NCBI RefSeq assembly: GCF_024347215.1
Contig: NZ_AP025282.1
Span: 1,302,001-1,366,000 of the forward strand
DNA: 64,000 nt
Direction: 5' to 3'
DNA from: Aliamphritea ceti
Lineage (GTDB): Bacteria; Pseudomonadota; Gammaproteobacteria; Pseudomonadales; Balneatricaceae
A program made the translations under genes and the position numbers. The notes under the pieces were generated by a model that did not search any database, had not been told where the DNA came from, and saw only the letters and a program-made list of their open reading frames with translations. Below are positions 43,393-52,567 of the stretch, one piece after another. Numbering within the stretch: the first letter of the stretch is position 1; every line of letters starts with the position of its first letter.

Positions 43393-44436
43393 ATGTTTAA
43401 AAAAATTCGCGGGATTTTTTCCAGTGATCTATCTATCGATTTAGGGACAGCAAACACCCTTATCTATGTTCGCGATAAAGATATCGTACTCAATGAACCT
43501 TCTGTTGTAGCGATTCGTCAGAGCGGTAACGGCGCCCAGAAAGCTGTTGCGGCTGTTGGTACAGATGCCAAGCGCATGCTGGGACGGACGCCAGGAAATA
43601 TCACGGCTATCCGGCCGATGAAAGATGGTGTTATCGCTGACTTTCATGTTACTGAGAAGATGCTGCAGCATTTCATCAGTAAGGTTCATGATAATAACTT
43701 TCTGACACCGAGCCCAAGGGTTTTGGTATGTGTGCCATGTCAGTCTACTCAGGTAGAGCGACGTGCAATAAAAGAGTCGGCAATGGGAGCCGGTGCCCGC
43801 GAGGTTTATCTGATTGAGGAGCCTATGGCTGCTGCTATCGGAGCAGGGTTACCTGTTGAAGAGGCAAACGGTTCAATGGTTGTGGACATCGGTGGTGGTA
43901 CAACCGAGATCGCGATTATTTCTCTGAACGGTATTGTTTATGCAGAATCGGTTCGTGTAGGTGGTGACCGGTTTGATGAAGGTATCGTTACGTATATTCG
44001 TCGTAACTACGGCAGCCTGATCGGTGATGCAACTGCTGAACGTATCAAACAGGAAATTGGCAGTGCTTATCCTGCTGCTGAAACCCGTGAGATTGATGTT
44101 CGCGGACGTAACCTGGCTGAAGGTATTCCACGTAGCTTCACACTGAATAGCAATGAAATTATGGAGGCGCTGCAAGAGCCTCTGTCTGCTATTGTTCAGT
44201 CAGTTAAAAGTGCGCTTGAACAGTGTCCGCCAGAATTGGCATCAGATATAGCGGAACGCGGTATTGTGTTGACCGGTGGCGGTGCCTTGCTACGTAATCT
44301 GGATAAGCTGATTAGTGAAGAAACCGGCTTGCCGGTAATCGTTGCAGAAGATCCGCTGACCTGTGTGGCTCGTGGTGGCGGGCGTGCACTGGAGTTGCTG
44401 GACAAACATGCCTTTGAGTTACTGACGTACGAATAA
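43393..44436 (+). CDS. mreB: Rod-shape-determining actin homologue MreB
   Basis: 347 residues. Actin-like ATPase motifs: phosphate-1 SIDLGTANTLIYV, phosphate-2 VVDIGGGTTEIAI, adenosine loop VLTGGGALLRNLD. The N-terminal FKKIRGIF stretch is the amphipathic membrane-binding helix. MreB filaments guide side-wall synthesis with MreC and MreD. The mreC gene follows, but with a rare start codon and an internal hairpin that may strongly reduce its expression relative to mreB. Confidence 0.98.
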   Translation: MFKKIRGIFSSDLSIDLGTANTLIYVRDKDIVLNEPSVVAIRQSGNGAQKAVAAVGTDAKRMLGRTPGNITAIRPMKDGVIADFHVTEKMLQHFISKVHDNNFLTPSPRVLVCVPCQSTQVERRAIKESAMGAGAREVYLIEEPMAAAIGAGLPVEEANGSMVVDIGGGTTEIAIISLNGIVYAESVRVGGDRFDEGIVTYIRRNYGSLIGDATAERIKQEIGSAYPAAETREIDVRGRNLAEGIPRSFTLNSNEIMEALQEPLSAIVQSVKSALEQCPPELASDIAERGIVLTGGGALLRNLDKLISEETGLPVIVAEDPLTCVARGGGRALELLDKHAFELLTYE

Positions 44437-44490
44437 TCTCTATGTTGAAAACGTGCTACAGGGAAAGTGCCTGTCTGCCTGATGTAATTC

Positions 44491-44505
44491 AGGAGGTGCG
44501 GCATT
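44491..44505 (+). promoter_or_regulatory. Ribosome binding site and ATT start of mreC
   Basis: A perfect AGGAGG (44491-44496), then 6 nt, then ATT (44503-44505). In-frame TAA at 44485 blocks any start further upstream. No ATG, GTG or TTG exists in frame before the membrane segment. Confidence 0.75.
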
Positions 44506-45399
44506 AGCAGTATCTTTAGAAGCGGGTCCTTAAGGGCCCGCTTTGTTATTTTATTAGTCCTCGCAACTGCGCTGGTGGTTCTTGATCTGAAATGGGCCAA
44601 GATGAACCAGACGCGTGCCTATCTTTCTTTGGCGATAACGCCGTTACAATGGTTGGTGGATACGCCGGCACAGGTAGCGGATGAGCTTAGTGATGTTCTG
44701 ATTACCCGTACTCAGCTGATTGAAGAAAACCGTCAGTTGCGGCAGGAAGCTTTATTGCTTAAGCGGAAGGTACTTCAGGTTTCTGCGCTCACTGCAGAGA
44801 ATGTGCGCTTACGTGAACTGCTAAATGGTAGTCAGCGTCTGGCGGATGACGTTGCTCTTACCGAGCTTATCGGTATTAATCCTGATCCATTTCAGCATCA
44901 GGTGGTGCTGAATAAAGGTTTTGAAGACAACGTGTATATTGGTCAGGCGGTTTTGGACGCTGGTGGGATTATGGGGCAGATCATTGAGTTGTCGCACTAT
45001 ACCAGCCGTGCAATGTTGATTACGGATTCCCGACATGCGATTCCTGTTGAAGTAAACCGCAACGGTTTTCGTTCTATTGCTTTGGGGAACGGCTCTGTTG
45101 ATGAGCTTGAATTGGGGCATGTGCCGGATACTGCAGACGTTCGGGAAGGTGATTTGTTAGTGTCTTCCGGTTTAGGTGGACGTTTTCCACGGGGTTATCC
45201 TGTGGCTCGTATTACCAGTGTGAAACGTGACCCGGGGCAGACTTTTGCGACAGTTAAAGCTAAGCCTACTGCGCGTCTGAATAAGAGTCGGCATATCCTT
45301 TTGGTCGATTTATCAGAGCAGCAGCCTGAGCCATTACCGTTAGCAGAAACACCTGTGATTAAAGATGCTGGTGCTGACTCCAGTCAGCCGGAGTCCTGA
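44503..45399 (+). CDS. mreC: Rod-shape-determining protein MreC, ATT start
   Basis: 298 residues if begun at ATT 44503. The decoded head (x)SSIFRSGSLRARF lines up residue for residue with the known MreC head (E. coli MKPIFSRGPSL...), and the membrane helix FVILLVLATALVVLDL follows. A GTG at 44575 would remove that helix, which MreC needs as a bitopic inner-membrane protein. A coiled coil (about 68-115) and the beta-rich periplasmic domain follow. MreC links MreB to the PBP2 wall-synthesis machinery. It is followed by mreD after 2 nt. Use of ATT, known from E. coli infC and pcnB, implies low or regulated translation. A sequencing error (ATG read as ATT) is the alternative. Confidence 0.9.
   Translation: MSSIFRSGSLRARFVILLVLATALVVLDLKWAKMNQTRAYLSLAITPLQWLVDTPAQVADELSDVLITRTQLIEENRQLRQEALLLKRKVLQVSALTAENVRLRELLNGSQRLADDVALTELIGINPDPFQHQVVLNKGFEDNVYIGQAVLDAGGIMGQIIELSHYTSRAMLITDSRHAIPVEVNRNGFRSIALGNGSVDELELGHVPDTADVREGDLLVSSGLGGRFPRGYPVARITSVKRDPGQTFATVKAKPTARLNKSRHILLVDLSEQQPEPLPLAETPVIKDAGADSSQPES
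44522..44555 (+). terminator. Terminator-like hairpin inside the 5' end of mreC
   Basis: GCGGGTCC (44522-44529)/GGGCCCGC (44534-44541), 8 bp with one G-U pair and a TTAA loop, then a T-rich run TTTGTTATTTTATT. It covers mreC codons 7-13 and could terminate part of the mreB transcripts before mreC. Confidence 0.65.
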
Positions 45400-45401
45400 C
45401 C

Positions 45402-45890
45402 GTGAGTCAGAATGAGCCGGGTGGCGGTGCCATTATCTTTGGAACCTTTTTATTAGGGCTGATGCTCAGCCAGGTGCCTTTGCCTACTTCTGTAGAATGG
45501 TTTCGTCCTGAGTGGGTAGTGATTATCCTGATTTACTGGGTAATGGCTTTGCCTGAGCGGGTAGGGCTGGGTAGTGCTGTTCTGCTTGGGCTTGCGTTGG
45601 ATATCATTAAAGGTATTCCACTAGGCTTGAATGTTATTGCTCTGTTGGTTGTGGCGTATCTGACACTGATGCTGCACCGGCGTTTACGTATGTTTCCTTT
45701 ATGGCAGCAGGCGTTTGTAGTGATGATTCTGGTCGGTATTAATCAGTTATTGTTTAACTGGTTCCATGGTTTGATTGGTACCCGGAGTGACAGTCTGATC
45801 TTTTTGTTACCGGCACTGATCAGTGCAATTCTATGGCCCTGGATGTTTGTTGTATTACGTGGCTTGCGCCGTACTTTTCGGGTCAGTTAA
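45402..45890 (+). CDS. mreD: Rod-shape-determining protein MreD
   Basis: 162 residues from a GTG at 45402, 2 nt after the mreC stop. About five membrane helices (GTFLLGLMLSQVPL, EWVVIILIYWVMALP, GSAVLLGLALDIIKGIPLG, NVIALLVVAYLTL and a C-terminal pair). The LGLALDIIKGIPLG stretch is a MreD hallmark. It is an integral partner of MreC in the elongasome. Confidence 0.93.
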   Translation: MSQNEPGGGAIIFGTFLLGLMLSQVPLPTSVEWFRPEWVVIILIYWVMALPERVGLGSAVLLGLALDIIKGIPLGLNVIALLVVAYLTLMLHRRLRMFPLWQQAFVVMILVGINQLLFNWFHGLIGTRSDSLIFLLPALISAILWPWMFVVLRGLRRTFRVS

Positions 45891-45906
45891 ACAGGCAAGG
45901 TGCTTC

Positions 45907-46494
45907 ATGTCAGATCTTATTCTCGCTTCTGCTTCACCTCGGCGCAGTGAGTTGTTGCAGCAAATCGGTGTTCATTTTGATGTTAAGCCGGTAGATATTC
46001 CAGAAGTTAAGTTAGCTGATGAATCCGCATTTGAGTTTGTCGAGCGTCTGGCGATAGAAAAGGCAGTCGCCGGGTGGCAGCGGAGTGAGCAGCGTTTGCC
46101 TGTGCTGGGTTCAGATACAGTCGTCGTTCTGGATGACAGAGTCATGGGTAAGCCGCAAAACCGTGAAAATGGTATTGATATGTTGTTGGCATTATCGGGG
46201 CGGGAGCATCAGGTAGTGACAGCGTTAGCTATAGTTAATAATGAACAAACTCAGGTACGTGTAGTCTCAACCCGTGTACGGTTTAAAGAGCTATCTGCAG
46301 GGTTGTGTCAGCGTTACTGGGAAACAGGTGAGCCGGTAGATAAAGCTGGTGGATATGGTATTCAGGGATTGGGCGCGGTATTTGTTGCCAGTATCAGCGG
46401 GAGTTATTCGTCTGTTGTAGGCTTACCACTGACAGAGACTGCTGAGTTACTGGATATTTTTAAGGTGCCGTTTTGGCAGCATGCAGCAGAATGA
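45907..46494 (+). CDS. maf: Maf-family nucleoside triphosphate pyrophosphatase (YhdE type)
   Basis: 195 residues from the ATG at 45907 (MSDLILASASPRRSELL); an open frame further left overlaps mreD and is not used. The SASPRR motif, the acidic GSDTVVVLD and GKP.N residues form the Maf active site, and AGGYGIQGLGAVF is typical. YhdE-type enzymes hydrolyse dTTP and UTP as housekeeping. The mreBCD-maf-rng order is conserved in gammaproteobacteria. Confidence 0.93.
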   Translation: MSDLILASASPRRSELLQQIGVHFDVKPVDIPEVKLADESAFEFVERLAIEKAVAGWQRSEQRLPVLGSDTVVVLDDRVMGKPQNRENGIDMLLALSGREHQVVTALAIVNNEQTQVRVVSTRVRFKELSAGLCQRYWETGEPVDKAGGYGIQGLGAVFVASISGSYSSVVGLPLTETAELLDIFKVPFWQHAAE

Positions 46495-46560
46495 TGTAAT
46501 GACGATGTAATAAACCGGGCTGATAGTTTCTGTGCAGCGGCGAAGAAGTAAGGATAGACG

Positions 46561-48042
46561 ATGAGTGAAGAGATACTGATTAACTTTACCCCAATGGAAA
46601 CGCGGGTAGCGGTTATTGAAAATGGTATGCCGCAGGAAATTTATATCGAACGGGCAGAGCGTCGCGGCATTGTTGGTAATATTTATAAAGGAAAGGTTGT
46701 ACGTGTATTGCCTGGTATGCAGGCAGCCTTTGTAGATATTGGTCTGGAACGCGCTGCTTTTATTCATGTGGATGAATTGCAGCGGCCTGAGCCAACTGAT
46801 GATTCCGCAAAGCCTAACCTTGCGATAAATCATCTGTTGCGGGAAGGCCAGCCTCTGGTTGTGCAAGTCACGAAAGATCCATTAGGCACTAAAGGTGCCC
46901 GTCTGACGACAAACCTTTCTATTCCTTCCCGTTATCTGGTGTATATGCCAGGTAATGAACATATTGGTATATCTCAGCGCATTGAAGATAACGATGAGCG
47001 TGATCGCCTGCGAAATCTGGTTGAAAAGGCAGTCGCTGAACTCGGTCAGGATGGTGATACTAATATTGGTGGTTTCATTCTGCGTACTGTTTCTGAAGGC
47101 GCCTGTGAGCAGGAGCTGACTCTTGATATTCAGTTTCTTTGCCGTTTATGGCGGGCTGTAGAGCGCAAGATTAAAGAATCCCCTGTTGCGACAATCATCT
47201 ATGAAGATTTGCCGCTAAATATGCGGGCATTACGGGATATGGCACATGCCGGGGTTGAGCGTATCCGGATAGACTCAAAGGAAACTTTTCAGAAGTCTGT
47301 CGATTTTGCCGCCGCTCTGGTGCCGCAAATTGGCGATATTCTCGAATATTATCCGGGTGAGCGGCCTATTTTTGATCTGTATAATATTGAGGAAGAGATA
47401 CAGAAAGCATTAGGCCGTAAGGTTGAATTGAAATCAGGCGGCTATCTGATATTTGACCAGACTGAAGCCATGACCACTGTTGATATCAATACCGGGGCCT
47501 ATGTTGGTCATCGTAATCTTGAAGAAACTATCTTCAAAACCAACCTGGAAGCAGCTACTGCTATAGGTCGTCAGCTACGATTACGTAATTTGGGCGGCAT
47601 TATCATTATCGACTTCATTGACATGGTGGATGAAGATCATCAGCGTCAGGTGTTGCGCACTCTCGAGCGAGTTCTGGAAAAGGATCATGTTAAGTGCAAA
47701 CTCACAGGGGTGTCCGAGCTAGGTCTGGTTGAAATGACCCGTAAACGCACCAGGGAGAGCCTGGAGCATATACTTTGCCAGCCTTGTGAGCATTGTCAGG
47801 GGCGGGGGTCAATTAAAACGCCTGAAACGGTTTGTTACGAAATTTTCCGTGAGATACTGCGACAGCACCGTGCCTATGATACTGACAGCTATCTAGTGCT
47901 GGCTTCTGAGTTGGTGGTTGATATGCTGCAGGATGATGCTTCTGATCATGTTGCTGAATTGGAGGCTTTTATTGGGAAGTCGATACGCTTTCAGGCTGAA
48001 TCTATGTATAGCCCGGAACACTACGATGTGGTGTTACGGTAA
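46561..48042 (+). CDS. rng: Ribonuclease G
   Basis: 493 residues. N-terminal S1-like RNA-binding region (GIVGNIYKGKVVRVLPGMQAAFV), catalytic DNase I-like region with the metal aspartates in TVDINTGAYVG and IIIIDFIDM, and the zinc-link cysteines in CQPCEHCQGRGS. It trims the 5' end of 16S rRNA and degrades mRNAs. It is the short paralogue of RNase E without the degradosome scaffold tail. Confidence 0.97.
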   Translation: MSEEILINFTPMETRVAVIENGMPQEIYIERAERRGIVGNIYKGKVVRVLPGMQAAFVDIGLERAAFIHVDELQRPEPTDDSAKPNLAINHLLREGQPLVVQVTKDPLGTKGARLTTNLSIPSRYLVYMPGNEHIGISQRIEDNDERDRLRNLVEKAVAELGQDGDTNIGGFILRTVSEGACEQELTLDIQFLCRLWRAVERKIKESPVATIIYEDLPLNMRALRDMAHAGVERIRIDSKETFQKSVDFAAALVPQIGDILEYYPGERPIFDLYNIEEEIQKALGRKVELKSGGYLIFDQTEAMTTVDINTGAYVGHRNLEETIFKTNLEAATAIGRQLRLRNLGGIIIIDFIDMVDEDHQRQVLRTLERVLEKDHVKCKLTGVSELGLVEMTRKRTRESLEHILCQPCEHCQGRGSIKTPETVCYEIFREILRQHRAYDTDSYLVLASELVVDMLQDDASDHVAELEAFIGKSIRFQAESMYSPEHYDVVLR

Positions 48043-48047
48043 GCATC

Positions 48048-51000
48048 ATGGGGTTACTGAAATCGGGTTTTCGCTGGCTAAACTGGCTGATTCTGGCTGT
48101 CTTATTGTTGCTGGTAATCGCTATGCTGGCAATTCGGCAGCTAATGCCATTGGTTGGCGATTACCGTGAGAATATCAGTGCTTATCTGAGTCAGCAGTTG
48201 AATGTCGACATTGTAATGCAGCAGATAAGTGCTGACTGGGATGGCCGCTACCCGAGAGTTTTTGTTAGTGGCTTACAGGCTAATTTGCCTGATGAGGGTT
48301 TAGATATTCAGGTGCAAAGCCTGGATCTGAGTTTTAATTTTGTTGCCAGTCTGTTGCGCGGACAGCCGATTTTTCAACGTATTGATGTGACTGGCGTACA
48401 TACCAATGTGGTTGTGCCGGAAGTTTCCTCTGTGGCAGCAACGCATACTTCTGAAGTTGAAACCGCAATACCCGACTGGCTCACCGTTCTGCTTAGCCAA
48501 CCACGTATCTATATATCAGACAGTAAGATAGGTCTTATCCCGAAAAACGGTGCTGTTGTTTCTGTAGATTTACAGAGTGCTCAGCTGGAAAATACCTCTT
48601 CTCAGCATCAGCTAACAATTGATATGCAACTGGCAGAGCAGGATGAATCGGCAAGTTTATTGCGACTGATATTAGAAAGTAATGACCTGAAGGTATCACC
48701 GGCGGTTGATTTTTATGTGCAGGCCACCGATTTGTCTACTGATTTATTGGGGGCTATCAACAAGTTCTTACCGAATCAGGATGGGCTTAGTCTTCAAGAT
48801 GTTGAGCGCGTGGAGGCTGGAATAAATTTCTGGGGTCGCTGGCAGAATGGTGTAGTCACACGGCTACGTGCCGCGTTAGATATTCTTGAGTTGAAGTTGT
48901 TAATTCCTCAGCCCGTTCATTTGCAGGATTTCAGTGCTGATCTGGTGTTTGATGAAAACGCAGGGCGAAAGCGTTTGCGTATCAGCCATCTTGAGGGAGT
49001 GCTGAATTCAGCACGGTTAAGGTTGAATGAAACAGTTCTTCAGGAAAATTTGAATGGGCTTCGTCTTACGATGCCTGAGCTGAATGTTGGTCGTCTTGAG
49101 GCATGGTTGCTTCAGCAGCCTCTTATTTCACAATCAGTACGTGATGAAATTGCTTTGCTGGCATTGCAGGGAAATGTACGTAATCTTCAAATTGACTGGT
49201 TAGGCGCTGATCCGGCGAAAGCGGGTGTGCTTGACCTCTCAGTTGTGCAGTTACCTGTCATCAATCCGCTGGATTTTGCAGCCATTGCTGACTTAGACCG
49301 TGTTGGTTTTAATGGCTATGAAGGTGCACCTGCAATGCAGGGGGTTGATGGTCGCCTTGAGCTGGCGTATTTGAATGCTGAACTGAATGGCAGGATTGAT
49401 TTAGACAGTGATGATCTTGGCCTGTTTTTCCCTGAAGAGTTTAATGAAGGTTGGCGTTTTGATTATGCCCGTGGCACAACTTTTTTTAATGTAAAAGAAC
49501 AAATACTCACGCTTAGCAGTGATTTAGTGCGCTTACGTAAAGAAGGTATTAACGCCAGTGGCCGCTGGAGCCTTTATCTTCCGCTGGATCCGGAAATTCG
49601 TAGTGAATTGACATTGCTGATCGGTATAAAAGATGCCGACGGTAGTTTGGCGCCCACATTGATACCGCATAAAGAGCTCTCTGATGAATTAAATAACTGG
49701 GTAGCTTCTGCCGTGAAGGAGGGGCATGTAACTGAAGGCAGTTTATTGCTGCATACTAATACCCGGTCAGCATTTAGCCATGAACCGCAAGTTGTACAGC
49801 TATTCCTGGATGTTAAAAACGGCAGTATAGAATATGACACAAACTGGCCAGCTGTGAACGCAACAGATGCAACTATGTTAATGCGTGAGCAGGGGCTGGA
49901 AGTTTATGCCACACAAGGAAAATTAAAAGACAGTCAGCTGCAGCAGGCATGGGTATATTTGCCGCCGGGTTCTGAAAAACTACGAGTACTGGGATGGGTT
50001 GAAGGCAATGCCAGTGATATTCAGAATGTCTTACTGGGCAGTAATATTTTCTCAGAACCAATCAAAGAGCTAGAGCAGTGGAGTTTAACTGGACAGGCTA
50101 AAACTGTCGTTAATTTAGATCTGCCTTTAAATGATCCTAAAGCATTGCCGGATGTGGATGTTTCTGTTGATTTATCCGCAGGCCGACTCAAGTCAGATAT
50201 TCGAAAGTTGAGCCTGAGCCGTCTGGCCGGGCGTCTTAATTATAATCAGCGTAAAGGCTTATCTGCTAAAGAATTAACAGGCGAGTTATTTAACGAGCCT
50301 TTCACCGCTTCAATTGATAGTCGTGAAACTGATCAGGGGACTGTTACTACCACGACATTAAACTCCAAGGTAGAGCTGAAGAAAATTCAAGAGTGGGCTG
50401 GAGTAGCAGTGCTTCAGGGTATGCAGGGTCATCAGGCATATAAGGCAAAGCTTGATATTTGCGGTACAGCCAGTTGCTCTAATTTACGCATCGAAAGTGA
50501 TTTGAAAACAACAGAACTGAACTTTTTTGATCCGCTGAATAAGCCGTCAGGTGAGGCGCTACCTTCACGTTTTTCCATTAATTTTGCAGAGCAGCCTATT
50601 GTTAATTTTAATTTAGGACAGCGATTAGCTGCCTCCATAGCTTTGCAGGGTGACAGCATAGAGCGTGGACGGTTTATTTTTGGGGCTGATCGTGCCGCAT
50701 TACCGGTTAAAAAAGGCTATAGCCTGGAAGGTCATGTCTTACAGTTGGATGTTGAGCAGCTACAGATGTTTTTGGCCAAAAGTGGATTCCTTTCTGATGA
50801 AAAATCCACTGCCAATGAAGTTGCCGTGATGCCGACTGGTACGCTTGATTCGATATCTGAATTGGATATGACTTTTACTGCTTTGAGATTTGGTGGTACG
50901 GAATTAAAAGATGTTCGCCTGGGATTGCGGGATTTTGGTCAGCAGCGCCGGTTGAGTATTGACAGTTCTGCAGTGCAGGGCACCCTTACGTATAGTGATA

Positions 51001-51962
51001 TTAATAGTCCTTATGATGTCGATCTGACATATATTGATTTCGATGCGCTTATCCCCTCGTCTGACGAGAATAAGCTGGCAGTTGAGCCTTTCGTCGATTC
51101 TGGAATCAGGCCCGGAGAGCTTCCCGCTGCTGATGTGAAGGTTGATCAGTTAGTTTATAACGGTAAGCGTTGGGGGCAGTGGGGGTTTAACCTGCGTAAT
51201 CAGGATGGCGATACTGTTATTAATGACCTTTACGGAAGAATGGATCAGTTAGAGATTAAAGGCGATATACGCTGGTCTGCAGGAGCGCCTTCACAATCAG
51301 AGATGCGGCTTAGTCTGCGTGGTGAAAATGTTGGCCAGAGCCTTATGACCGCAGGCTATCAGGAGGTTCTGGAAACAAATGTTTTTCGCTCCGATACCAA
51401 GATGTTCTGGCCCGGTGCACCATGGCAATTTAGTTTGGCGCGCTTGCGGGGCGGACTTGATTTTGTTGCTGAGAAAGGCCGGCTGATTGAAAGTGGCACA
51501 TCCGGAAACTTTCTGCGTATTTTTGGTATTTTAAATTTAAATACTTTAGGCCGTCGCTTGAGGTTGGATTTTAAGGATCTGTTTGCGAAAGGCGTCAGTT
51601 TTGATGTGTTGAAAGGGCGTTATCGTATTGAGAATGGAATTGCGTCCAGTGTTGAGCCTCTAACGCTGGATGGCCCATCCGCTGATATAGAGCTGTCAGG
51701 TGAAATAGATCTGGTCACTGAAACGCTTAATAAGCAGATGCAGGTTACTTTACCTGTTACTGATAATTTAACGATAGCAGCGGTGTTGCTAGGCGCACCA
51801 CAAGTTGCGGGTGCTGCATTTATTATTGATAAGCTATTTGGTGATGAGATTAAGCAGCAGGTGGCAGCGGTTCGTTATCGGATGGAAGGGGATTGGAGTG
51901 ATCCGCAGCTGGAGTTGATCGTGTCGGGTAATAAACAGGCGCAGGGTGTTGTTGAGAACTAA
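48048..51962 (+). CDS. yhdP: YhdP, AsmA-like inter-membrane phospholipid transport protein
   Basis: 1304 residues, the usual length for YhdP. One N-terminal membrane helix (about 9-30, LNWLILAVLLLLVIAMLAI) is followed by a very long beta-rich region (DUF3971) and an AsmA-like C-terminal part ending in the TVTLP-type stretch QVTLPVTDNLTIAAVLLG. YhdP, with TamB and YdbH, bridges the periplasm to carry phospholipids to the outer membrane in E. coli. It begins 5 nt after rng. It converges with darP 23 nt away; in Pseudomonas, nitrilase and tldD genes follow here instead. Confidence 0.93.
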   Translation: MGLLKSGFRWLNWLILAVLLLLVIAMLAIRQLMPLVGDYRENISAYLSQQLNVDIVMQQISADWDGRYPRVFVSGLQANLPDEGLDIQVQSLDLSFNFVASLLRGQPIFQRIDVTGVHTNVVVPEVSSVAATHTSEVETAIPDWLTVLLSQPRIYISDSKIGLIPKNGAVVSVDLQSAQLENTSSQHQLTIDMQLAEQDESASLLRLILESNDLKVSPAVDFYVQATDLSTDLLGAINKFLPNQDGLSLQDVERVEAGINFWGRWQNGVVTRLRAALDILELKLLIPQPVHLQDFSADLVFDENAGRKRLRISHLEGVLNSARLRLNETVLQENLNGLRLTMPELNVGRLEAWLLQQPLISQSVRDEIALLALQGNVRNLQIDWLGADPAKAGVLDLSVVQLPVINPLDFAAIADLDRVGFNGYEGAPAMQGVDGRLELAYLNAELNGRIDLDSDDLGLFFPEEFNEGWRFDYARGTTFFNVKEQILTLSSDLVRLRKEGINASGRWSLYLPLDPEIRSELTLLIGIKDADGSLAPTLIPHKELSDELNNWVASAVKEGHVTEGSLLLHTNTRSAFSHEPQVVQLFLDVKNGSIEYDTNWPAVNATDATMLMREQGLEVYATQGKLKDSQLQQAWVYLPPGSEKLRVLGWVEGNASDIQNVLLGSNIFSEPIKELEQWSLTGQAKTVVNLDLPLNDPKALPDVDVSVDLSAGRLKSDIRKLSLSRLAGRLNYNQRKGLSAKELTGELFNEPFTASIDSRETDQGTVTTTTLNSKVELKKIQEWAGVAVLQGMQGHQAYKAKLDICGTASCSNLRIESDLKTTELNFFDPLNKPSGEALPSRFSINFAEQPIVNFNLGQRLAASIALQGDSIERGRFIFGADRAALPVKKGYSLEGHVLQLDVEQLQMFLAKSGFLSDEKSTANEVAVMPTGTLDSISELDMTFTALRFGGTELKDVRLGLRDFGQQRRLSIDSSAVQGTLTYSDINSPYDVDLTYIDFDALIPSSDENKLAVEPFVDSGIRPGELPAADVKVDQLVYNGKRWGQWGFNLRNQDGDTVINDLYGRMDQLEIKGDIRWSAGAPSQSEMRLSLRGENVGQSLMTAGYQEVLETNVFRSDTKMFWPGAPWQFSLARLRGGLDFVAEKGRLIESGTSGNFLRIFGILNLNTLGRRLRLDFKDLFAKGVSFDVLKGRYRIENGIASSVEPLTLDGPSADIELSGEIDLVTETLNKQMQVTLPVTDNLTIAAVLLGAPQVAGAAFIIDKLFGDEIKQQVAAVRYRMEGDWSDPQLELIVSGNKQAQGVVEN

Positions 51963-51985
51963 TCTGCGCCTGTTGTTCGCATTGT

Positions 51986-52528
51986 TTAAAGTTGTAGCTG
52001 AGATTCTGCCCGTTCGCGCAGGTATTTGAACAGTTTGCGGGCAGCGACTGGTGGCTTTTCCTGAGCCTGTTCTTTCTTAGCGTTACGTAAGAGCTGACGC
52101 AAGTGCTGAATATCGGCACCGCCATCTTCATTTAAGTATGCTTGCAGATCACTGTTGTCGCCTAAAATCAGACGGTCACGCCAGCGTTCCAGCTTTTTAA
52201 AGATCTGAGCGTGTGCCTGCTTACCTGCTTCAAAGCGATCCAGAGCGGCCTCAATGGCTTCGGTATCTTCGTTACGCATTATGCGGCCAATGTATTGTAA
52301 ATGCCTGCGAATGGCTTCCGAGCGAGGCTGAAGGCGAGCTGCTTCGGCAATAGCTGCGCGAAGCTCATCACTCATAGGTACCTGTTCAACCTGTTCTTTG
52401 TTCAATAACGTGATTTTAGCGCCTAGCTCCTGTTGAGCTTCGACTTCACGTTTGCGTTGGGTTTTAGATACCCATTCCTCGTCATCATTAATTTGCTCGT
52501 CAGAATCTGGGAAATATTCGTTACTCAT
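51986..52528 (-). CDS. darP: Ribosome-associated protein DarP (YjgA)
   Basis: 180 residues from the ATG at 52528; a GTG three codons earlier is possible. An acidic head (NEYFPDSDEQINDDEEWVSKTQRKRE) is followed by all-helical YjgA features: LQPRSEAIRRHLQYIGRIMR and RDRLILGDNSDL. DarP aids late assembly of the 50S subunit. It lies 39 nt downstream of mgtE on the same strand. tldD and pmbA, its usual neighbours in Pseudomonas, are absent. Confidence 0.93.
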   Translation of the reverse strand: MSNEYFPDSDEQINDDEEWVSKTQRKREVEAQQELGAKITLLNKEQVEQVPMSDELRAAIAEAARLQPRSEAIRRHLQYIGRIMRNEDTEAIEAALDRFEAGKQAHAQIFKKLERWRDRLILGDNSDLQAYLNEDGGADIQHLRQLLRNAKKEQAQEKPPVAARKLFKYLRERAESQLQL

Positions 52529-52567
52529 AATGTCCACTTAACTAAAGGGGTTAGCGGTTATCTACCA

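Noticed and set aside
44575..45399. GTG start for mreC
   Set aside because: It removes the membrane anchor and the conserved SGSLRARF stretch, and has no ribosome site, unlike the upstream ATT.
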